From Panulirus ornatus (Eukaryota > Arthropoda > Malacostraca > Decapoda > Palinuridae): DNA of 64,000 nucleotides. This document shows positions 56,076-64,000 of this stretch, piece by piece. The position numbers and the translations under genes were made by a program. The DNA lies in contig NC_092234.1 in assembly GCF_036320965.1 (NCBI RefSeq), positions 48,135,954 to 48,199,953 on the forward strand. The letters run 5' to 3'. Each line of letters opens with the position of its first letter. Position 1 is the first letter of the stretch. The notes under the pieces are model-generated. The model ran no database searches. It had not been told where the DNA came from and saw only the letters and a program-made list of their open reading frames with translations.

Positions 56076-57170
56076 CCTCTCTTGGCACTTCAGCAGTCCA
56101 CCTGTGAAGATCCACCACTTAATAAAGAGAAAACATAACGAACTTAAAACTTGAGAGCTCACTGAAGCTCTATAAGTTTTAGTTATAGTTTTAAAAATAC
56201 GTTTTGTTTAGATAAACATAGACAGAACGTCGCAGTGGGGGTATGGGTGAAGAGTGCATAACTCTCTGGGGTAGGTGGAGGCTCATATAGGGCCTTACAT
56301 AGGGTACAATACATGGACATAGGATGGATGGCAGGCGGGCCTGAGACAGGGACCCAGGGACCCATTGGGGACCCGCCCTCCTTTCAGAGGTGGAGTGGAG
56401 GGGGGGAAGGTGGAGGTCTAATATACATAAATACATGTTACATGATTACAGGATAGTAAGTGACGCTGGCGGTAACATAACAACATTTGTGTAGCGAACC
56501 TAGTAATACGTCATACGTATACAGAACGTAACGTCTTCTTAACTTTACAGTTACATTGTGTACTCAGACGAATTACATGTACACTGAGGTGTGTACTTGA
56601 AAACAGAACACAGTGTAGCGTACAGTCTTCAACATAAATGGCAATATTGAAAGGTCAAAGAGACATTGTACATGTTGGGCCTACAGTTACAGAATATACT
56701 GGGCAACGTAATACAGAGAAGGTCAAAGTACATTACAAACTGGACATTGTGATTACAGAGCGTGCCTGTAACGGGCAAGATTACAGCGAATGTATACATT
56801 CTCAAGAGAAGGGTAAATGGACGACATATAATATCCTTCCGCTCTTAAGAAAAATACTCTAGGAAGAATATATTTCTATACGGTAAATTAAAATGGAAGA
56901 ATGTTTGAAATATATATGTATAGTATGTATACATGCATCTACACCGCGGATTCGAACCCTGGCTGGCCAGGGCGGTGGGGGTCACACGCGAGAGATTAAA
57001 AAAAGAGAGAACCGCTTGTGAACCCGTGTTTTTGCGCTGTCCCCCGACCTCCTCCACCACCCAGACCCAGAGCTAACAAGGGCTTCGATGTGGTTGTAAT
57101 TATCCCGCTATTCTCGAATAGCCGTAGTAGTCAGAGATGATTAGCATCATTAGATTATTTGTTTTTAACC
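56076..57170. other. Non-repetitive stretch; B-box-like site on minus strand
   Basis: No gene recognised in about 1.1 kb. GGTTCGAATCC, a perfect pol III B-box consensus, lies on the minus strand at 56958-56948. It may belong to a tRNA-derived SINE, but no convincing A-box was found at the right distance. Confidence 0.4.
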
Positions 57171-57179
57171 TTGTTCTCA

Positions 57180-58290
57180 ATATGACGATGATAATCTTCG
57201 CTCTCACAATATCTGATGATATCATCATCGATGATAATCTTCGCTCTCACAATATCTGATGATATTATCATGATAATCTTCGCTCTCACAATATCTGATG
57301 ATATTATCATGATAATCTTCGCTCTCACAATATCTGATGATATTATCATGATAATCTTCGCTCTCACAATATCTGATGATATCATCATCGATGATAATCT
57401 TCGCTCTCACAATATCTGATGATATTATCATGATAATCTTCGCTCTCACAATATCTGATGATATCATCATCGATGATAATCTTCGCTCTCACAATATCTG
57501 ATGATATTATCATCGATGATAATCTTCGCTCTCACAATATCTGATGATATTATCATCGATGATAATCTTCGCTCTCACAATATCTGATGATATTATCATC
57601 GATGATAATCTTCGCTCTCACAATATCTGGTGATATTATCATCGATAATAATCTTCGCTCTCACAATATCTGATGATATTATCATGATAATCTTCGCTCT
57701 CACAATATCTGATGATATTATCATGATAATCTTCGCTCTCACAATATCTGATGATATTATCATGATAATCTTCGCTCTCACAATATCTGATGATATCATC
57801 ATCGATGATAATCTTCGCTCTCACAATATCTGATGATATTATCATGGATGATAATCTTCGCTCTCACAATATCTGATGATATTATCATCGATGATAATCT
57901 TCGCTCTCACAATATCTGATGATATTATCATGATAATCTTCGCTCTCACAATATCTGATGATATTATCATCGATAATAATCTTCGCTCTCACAATATCTG
58001 ATGATATTATCATGATAATCTTCGCTCTCACAATATCTGATGATATTATCATCGATAATAATCTTCGCTCTCACAATATCTGATGATATCATGATAATCT
58101 TCGCTCTCACAATATCTGATGATATTATCATCGATAATAATCTTCGCTCTCACAATATCTGATGATATTATCATGATAATCTTCGCTCTCACAATATCTG
58201 ATGATATTATCATAATAATCTTCGCTCTCACAATATCTGATGATATTATCATGATAATCTTCGCTCTCACAATATCTGATGATATTATCA
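57180..58290. repeat. 39/43-bp satellite with perfect palindrome, about 27 copies
   Basis: Units consist of AATCTTCGCTCTCACAATAT and CTGATGATATTATCATGAT; the longer form inserts CGAT. The joined units contain ATTATCATGATAAT (14 nt) or ATTATCATCGATGATAAT (18 nt), both perfect palindromes. Short and long units are mixed along the array. Frames are artefacts. Confidence 0.96.
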
Positions 58291-58556
58291 CGGTCCTGTA
58301 ACTTACTTACTAACCCAAGTGTCGTTTGCCATTTAACTTCGTAACCGTTATTTCTAGGCTTCGTAATATAATGTAATGTGAGAAGGGAGGAGAAAAAATA
58401 ATATTAGCGAGTTTTAGGACTTACTAAAGTGTGTTTCAAAACTTTTATTAGATCTTCAGTCTGTGATAATTTTTTTTTTTTATTTTTCGTTAGAGAAAAT
58501 GATATTTCCGTGTCGATATTATTAAGCTAAAAGGAATTAGTATTATTGTTCTTTGT

Positions 58557-58560
<4 letters not shown>
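58291..58560. other. Non-repetitive AT-rich spacer
   Basis: Nothing recognised; a poly-T tract lies at 58470-58488. Confidence 0.5.

Positions 58561-58643
<83 letters not shown>
58561..58643. repeat. (CT)n microsatellite
   Basis: About 41 perfect CT units, the longest dinucleotide run of this type in the window. Confidence 0.97.
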
Positions 58644-58644
<1 letters not shown>

Positions 58645-58980
58645 ATCTGGGGGTAGTTTGGAGAACAGAACTGAAATGTGTATTTTCAGTGTGATCTGAC
58701 AGTGGCGAATTAAAACGTAAATTTTGCATCTGTAGCTTTAATAGAATATACTTTAGCTGTGGGATCTTACACTGTGTTTACTTGTTTACTTTAAAATACG
58801 CAACTAGGCATTGTTTTTTTTTTTTTTTGTATTCTTTAAGCGATTGCTGGTTATCACTCTAACATCTTTTTCTTCGTCAGTTTATAATGATGAGTTATAC
58901 TGTTTATGTTAAATATTTTTAGACTCGCAGTGTCTGTCTCCCATGAAGGTCAAAAAAAATCTCTCTCAAATCATTATATT
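58644..58980. other. Non-repetitive AT-rich spacer
   Basis: No gene or repeat, apart from poly-T at 58814-58828. Confidence 0.5.
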
Positions 58981-60225
58981 CAGCCTGCCACTGTATGGGC
59001 TGTTGTTTTAATAATTATACAGCCTGCCACTGTATGGGCTATTGTTTTAATAATTATACAGCCTGCCACTGTATGGGCTATTGTTTTAATAATTATACAG
59101 CCTGCCACTGTATGGGCTATTGTTTTAATAATTATACAGCCTGCCACTGTATGGGCTATTGTTTTAATAATTATACAGCCTGCCACTGTATGGGCTATTG
59201 TTTTAATAATTATACAGCCTGCCACTGTATGGGCTATTGTTTTAATAATTATACAGCCTGCCACTGTATGGGCTATTGTTTTAATAATTATACAGCCTGC
59301 CACTGTATGGGCTATTGTTTTAATAATTATACAGCCTGCCACTGTATGGGCTGTTGTTTTAATAATTATACAGCCTGCCACTGTATGGGCTATTGTTTTA
59401 ATAATTATACAGCCTGCCACTGTATGGGCTATTGTTTTAATAATTATACAGCCTGCCACTGTATGGGCTATTGTTTTAATAATTATACAGCCTGCCACTG
59501 TATGGGCTATTGTTTTAATAATTGTACAGCCTGCCACTGTATGGGCTATTGTTTTAATAATTATACAGCCTGCCACTGTATGGGCTATTGTTTTAATAAT
59601 TATACAGCCTGCCACTGTATGGGCTGTTGTTTTAATAATTATACAGCCTGCCACTGTATGGGCTATTGTTTTAATAATTATACAGCCTGCCACTGTATGG
59701 GCTGTTGTTTTAATAATTATACAGCCTGCCACTGTATGGGCTATTGTTTTAATAATTGTACAGCCTGCCACTGTATGGGCTATTGTTTTAATAATTGTAC
59801 AGCCTGCCACTGTATGGGCTATTGTTTTAATAATTGTACAGCCTGCCACTGTATGGGCTATTGTTTTAATAATTATACAGCCTGCCACTGTATGGGCTAT
59901 TGTTTTAATAATTATACAGCCTGCCACTGTATGGGCTGTTGTTTTAATAATTATACAGCCTGCCACTGTATGGGCTATTGTTTTAATAATTATACAGCCT
60001 GCCACTGTATGGGCTGTTGTTTTAATAATTATACAGCCTGCCACTGTATGGGCTATTGTTTTAATAATTGTACAGCCTGCCACTGTATGGGCTATTGTTT
60101 TAATAATTGTACAGCCTGCCACTGTATGGGCTATTGTTTTAATAATTGTACAGCTTGCCACTGTATGGGCTATTGTTTTAATAATTATACAGCCTGCCAC
60201 TGTATGGGCTATTGTTTTAATAATT
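58981..60225. repeat. 39-bp satellite, 32 copies, with 8-unit higher-order repeat
   Basis: The unit is CAGCCTGCCACTGTATGGGC plus TATTGTTTTAATAATTATA, exactly 39 bp, with two main variable sites (TATTG/TGTTG and ATTATA/ATTGTA). All phases stay open: 457 codons plus, 406 codons minus. The repeated peptide IIQPATVWAIVLI is hydrophobic but there is no domain, and the antisense frame is equally open, so I call no gene. Units 16-23 and 24-31 show the same variant pattern. Confidence 0.97.
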
Positions 60226-60284
60226 CCTGGACGTATGATAATAGGATTTTACCAACCAGTCCCGTCTATAAAAGATTGATAATA

Positions 60285-60530
60285 AAGATAACAAAAGTTA
60301 ACGGGGCACTAGAATGTAAAGTTTTGTGGTAATAATAAAGATAACAAAGAACAGGGCACTAGAATTTAAAGTTTTGTGGTAATAAAGATAAAAAAGAACA
60401 GGGCACTAGAATTTAAAGTTTTGTGGTAATAAAGATAAAAAAGAACGGGGCACTAGAATTTAAAGTTTTGTGGTATTAATAAAATATAACAAAAAAGAAC
60501 AGGGCACTAGAATATAAAGTTTAGTGGTAG
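60285..60530. repeat. ~47-bp AT-rich repeat, about 5 copies
   Basis: The unit is AATAAAGATAACAAAGAACA plus GGGCACTAGAATTTAAAGTT plus TTGTGGT. The array starts 60 bp after the 39-bp satellite. Confidence 0.92.
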
Positions 60531-60905
60531 CCTAGTCGTCATGTTGACATCACTCGTTTTCTATGCGTACTGCAGCCTCCTCCCCTCCCCGACGACGCCG
60601 TGTGTGTTTACGACGTGCGATTTTATTAATTTTTAGAAGCGAGTGGTTTATGTATGGCTCTGGTGATGGTATCTTCAACCGGTTTTGTGGCGGGAGGTGC
60701 GTGTGTGGTGGTATGGCCCCGACAACTGTGCGACTAATTGCCGTCGGGGCTGCCCCGGCTGGTTATCTGGGGCGGTCGGGGCCAAAGGTCCTGCTCGGAC
60801 ACCTCCACCTCTTCCCTCCCCGCTCTCTCCCCCAGCTCACCATTAATCACGGCTCACTACCTTCACCACATCTCCCGCCACACCGTCTCCAGAGTTAGCT
60901 GTCTC

Positions 60906-60907
<2 letters not shown>
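60531..60907. other. Non-repetitive GC-rich stretch
   Basis: A 111-codon plus-strand frame (60563-60898) covers most of it. Its translation (arginine-rich start, no motif, proline-rich end) is not recognised and I see no splice or start evidence for a gene. Confidence 0.4.
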
Positions 60908-60971
<64 letters not shown>

Positions 60972-60990
60972 TTCTTTCTTTCTTTCTTTC
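60908..60990. repeat. (TA)n plus (TTTC)n
   Basis: About 31 TA units followed by five CTTT units, next to a minus-strand RTE-related element. Confidence 0.95.
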
Positions 60991-61009
60991 GAATAGTTTG
61001 AAAGAAAAG

Positions 61010-61253
61010 ATAAGAATCTTTCTTTCGTACTATTCGCCATTTCCCGCATTAGCGAGGTAGCGCTATGAACAGAGGACTGGGCCTCTGAGGGAATATCCTC
61101 ACCTGGCCTCGTTCTCTGTTCCTTCTTTTGGAAAATTAAAAAAAAAAAAAAAAACGAGAGGGGAGGATTTCCAGCCCCCCGCTCCCTCCCCTTTTAGTCG
61201 CCTTCTACGACACGCAGGGATTACGTGGGAAGTATTCTTTCTCCCCTATCCCC

Positions 61254-61260
<7 letters not shown>
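61010..61260 (-). mobile_element. Short non-autonomous RTE-related element, full copy
   Basis: Read on the minus strand it starts TATCCCTGGGGATAGGGGAG at 61260 and ends GCGGGAAATGGCGAATAG near 61029. An internal poly-T run (17 T) replaces the shorter run of the 5449 copy. It is flanked by (TA)n on both sides. Confidence 0.87.

Positions 61261-61327
<67 letters not shown>
61259..61327. repeat. (TA)n microsatellite
   Basis: About 34 TA units between two RTE-related elements of opposite orientation. Confidence 0.97.
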
Positions 61328-61330
<3 letters not shown>

Positions 61331-61790
61331 TACGTGCTGTCAGTGGATTGAACCAGGGCATGTGAAGCGTCTGGCGTAAACCATGGAAAGTTTTGTGGGG
61401 CCTGGATGTGGAAAGGGAGCTGTGGTTTCGATGCATAACACTTGACAGCTAGAAACTTAAGTGTGAACGAATGTTGCCTTTGTTGTCTTCCTAGCGCTAC
61501 CTCGCGCGCGCGCGGGGGGAAGAGGGGTGCCGTTTCATGTGTGACGGGGTGGCGACGCGAATGGATGAATGCAGCAAGTATGAATATGTACATGTGTATA
61601 TATGTATAAGTCTGTGTATGTATATGTATGTATACTTTGAAATGTATAGGTATGTATATGTACGTGTGTGGACGTTTATGTATATACATGTGTTTGTGGA
61701 TGGGTTGGGCCATTCTTTCGTCTGTTTCCTTGTGCTACCTCGCTAACGCGGGAGACAGCGACTAAGTATAATAGTGATAATGATAAGAAA
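61328..61790 (+). mobile_element. RTE 3'-end-derived element with long insert
   Basis: It begins with the RTE 3' UTR piece CGTGCTGTCAGTGGATTGAA (also at 5220) and CATGGAAAG. It then carries a ~300-bp insert containing CTAGCGCTACCTCGCGCGCG and GGATGAATGCAGCAAGTATG. It ends with the RTE tail: CGTCTGTTTCCTTGTGCTAC, CTCGCTAACGCGGGAGACAG, CGACTAAGTATAATA. The tail matches 5345-5410 and, on the minus strand, 16884-16960. No coding capacity. Confidence 0.75.
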
Positions 61791-62034
61791 GAATTATATA
61801 AGTTGTTAGAAGTAAGTGAAATTATTTACGAATACTTACATGTAAGAAAACGATGTCTAGAAACTAGATTTACGAAGGAGAGAGAAAAAAAAAAGTATAT
61901 GATAACAGAAATGTACCGTGTGTTGCTAAAAGAGAAAGTTGGTAGAACTCAACCCGCAAGTCAGAGGGTGGACAATTACACCACCCCCTCCCCCCACTCC
62001 ACCCTCCCCTCCTGTTCTTACCTGATGAGATTAA

Positions 62035-62037
<3 letters not shown>

Positions 62038-62091
<54 letters not shown>
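62038..62091. repeat. (GA)n microsatellite
   Basis: About 27 GA units. Confidence 0.97.
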
Positions 62092-62094
<3 letters not shown>

Positions 62095-63133
62095 GCCGGA
62101 GGTAAACTTAGGGAGATGGAATGATGGATATTTGTCCATACTATTTTTTTTGTCTGTAAGTTCAGATCCTCACAACATTCTTCGGTTCCTCTCCATCGTG
62201 TACAAGAACCGTTGTGGTCCTGCATAACGCCAGAGGAGGAGGAGGAGGAGGAGGGAACGTTATGATCACGCGGAAGAATACCATTGAAGGTATCCCTCCG
62301 CGCTGGGAGGCGTTGCCGGACTCAACGGGGGTTGTTAGGAAAGCGCTACGGAACGTTGCAGGGATAGGATTTATCATTCGGAAACATGTTAATAGATGAT
62401 AGAAATATTAGTATGTCTTATAAGGATTAATGTGCATGTGAAATAACAAGATTAGATTACGCAAACGAGAAATAGTGAAAAAAATTTTCTGGTAAATTCT
62501 ATTTGTAAGAGTTTATTCATGTGGACACAGGAGTGGGAACTACTTTATCATTTATTTCCTTTACGAAATGATTGATATGCTATAAATCAACGGAAAGATA
62601 TTAATGATTAACCAGACGTGTGTGTGTATATAAGAAGCAGATAAATGAAGAAATGGCGACTTTTGGAAAGAAATGGCGTGTATGTGCACCCAATTTAGAC
62701 TTCATGTGATATCTGTCCGTAATTAGCGCCTGATTTTCGTAATATTTGAACATTATGATAAATAAACCACACAGACTTTTGAATTTTATTCCCACTATTC
62801 TAAAGAGGGAGTTTGGTATACCTTTGAAGTTAGAAATGCTGTAATGTATTAATGTATCTAATTTACTCAAATATCATTGACCATACAGCCTTGTAAGATT
62901 AACATGAACACTGTTATAATAAAACAGCTAAGAAAACCAGATTTGCAATATAAATTTAGGTTTAAGATTCGCGTGGTGTTGTGTAGTCTTAACAGTGTAG
63001 CCTGGGAGGAAAAGGTTTGAAGCACCGTATATGTCCACAGGTAATAGGAGGGAACGTCTGACCATCACGCGTGGAAAATTTGGAGGCCGGAAGGTAAAAC
63101 ACATTTATTGGGCTTTGTGCACCTGACAGTACC

Positions 63134-63136
<3 letters not shown>
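62092..63136. other. Non-repetitive AT-rich stretch
   Basis: Frames up to 89 codons, with no family recognised. A short (GGA)n lies at 62233-62253. The 62-codon plus frame ending near 62399 has mixed composition but no motif. Confidence 0.45.

Positions 63137-63210
<74 letters not shown>
63137..63210. repeat. (TA)n microsatellite
   Basis: About 37 TA units. Confidence 0.97.
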
Positions 63211-63213
<3 letters not shown>

Positions 63214-63363
63214 CATATTCCTATAAGTCCACGGGGGAAAATGAAACTCGAGAAGTTCCCAAGTGCACTTTCGTGTAATAATCACATCATGAGGGGAGAC
63301 ACAAGAGAGAAATATAACAGTCAGTTGATGTACATCGAAGAGACGAAGCTACGACGCCATTTG

Positions 63364-63365
<2 letters not shown>

Positions 63366-63439
<74 letters not shown>
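63366..63439. repeat. (GA)n microsatellite
   Basis: About 36 GA units inside an otherwise anonymous open frame. Confidence 0.97.
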
Positions 63440-63440
<1 letters not shown>

Positions 63441-64000
63441 CGCTCGGAACCTTCTGTTGAAACTGAAGAACATAAGAGGGTTTCCTTTATCTGTTTGTTT
63501 GATCATCTGTTTTACCCTGTTTTCTATTAAGCGTAAGCAAACAAAGAGAACAATATTGACGGTAATCCTCTTGACCAAAAAGAAAAAAAAAATGAAAATA
63601 GTTCGTTAAGAGTGTTTAAAAGAGATATATTTATTTATTCAGCCATCACGAACATGTCACCCCGAGGGTAACATATACTAAGTCAGTTGCTTGATTAAGG
63701 AAGTCAGACCCCAAGCAATGCTGTGTTCACTTGTGCTTGTCTACCCGTCATCATTTTGAAGGTGACAATAGTAGTCCAAAGTCATTTTGTAGGCATGACC
63801 ATCGTAGTTGAATGGATAAAGAGGCTCGAAACTTAATCTGAAGAAACTTTAAGGGATAGTGAATCATCAGGTAAACGTAATTTGATACTAAGTAGACATT
63901 AATAGTAACAATTCGTTTATCATTTTGACGTAGGTTGGATTAGATAGATTTAGGAGTTTCGTAAGGGGTAGATATTATGATGGTGTCATCAACTGTTGAT
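63440..64000. other. Non-repetitive AT-rich end of window
   Basis: No gene, repeat or RNA recognised. Confidence 0.5.

Noticed and set aside
58906..60332. Long frames of 406-457 codons in the 39-bp array
   Set aside because: Unit length is a multiple of three, so several phases on both strands are open; no domain and no codon bias between phases.
60563..60898. 111-codon plus-strand frame in GC-rich spacer as a gene
   Set aside because: No recognisable motif, no splice or promoter support, and length is expected by chance in GC-rich DNA.

Overview
The window looks like intergenic or intronic DNA from an arthropod, most likely a decapod crustacean (lobster, crayfish or shrimp type). That is inferred from the extreme load of micro- and minisatellites, an RTE-clade LINE with its short relatives, CR1-like LINE remnants and SINE-like pieces. 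There are no operons, no compact gene order and no bacterial signals. By eye, more than half of the 64 kb is tandem repeat. About thirty sequence-unrelated minisatellite families sit one after another, each mostly confined to its own locus, with (TA)n, (CT)n, (GT)n and trinucleotide tracts between them.

Layout. 0-3 kb: degenerate AT-rich and GT-rich repeats and a 47-bp array. 4.7-5.7 kb: a 5'-truncated, 5'-inverted RTE copy followed by a short non-autonomous element. 5.8-13 kb: a chain of minisatellites (62, 48, 5, 28, 27, ~27, 22, 27 and 26 bp). 13.3-14.6 kb: a GC-rich non-repetitive block ending in a short signal-peptide exon with a canonical splice donor; its features fit a first coding exon of a Wnt gene. 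14.7-15.2 kb: LINE remnants. 15.5-16.7 kb: a 25-bp array. 16.9-20.2 kb: a nearly complete RTE element on the minus strand, broken by one base in a homopolymer. 20.4-21.3 kb: a minus-strand ALKBH2-like coding region with TATA box and poly(A) signal, ending before the catalytic core.

21.8-41.2 kb holds two head-to-tail copies of a ~9.5-kb unit bounded by (TA)n tracts. The middle of this block (about 30.1-39.95 kb) looks like uncorrected long-read sequence, so the duplication may be real or may be an assembly effect. 41.4-48.6 kb: more minisatellites (36, 27, 28, 45, 23, 28, 39 and ~47 bp). 48.6-53.2 kb: mostly non-repetitive, with a degraded CR1-like LINE. 53.3-60.5 kb: arrays of 20, 51, 39/43, 39 and 47 bp plus a compound AC/TTC/TTA microsatellite. 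60.5-64 kb: further RTE-related short elements, microsatellites and anonymous AT-rich DNA.

Only four items carry recognisable coding sequence: the RTE element, the CR1-like remnants, the ALKBH2-like gene portion and the candidate Wnt exon. The many long open frames inside repeat arrays follow from unit lengths divisible by three and are not treated as genes. I found no convincing new multi-gene system. The points most worth a second look are the duplication with its apparent T-to-G shifted array, palindrome-bearing satellite monomers, an 8-unit higher-order repeat, an RTE-derived short element family, and the two host gene pieces.
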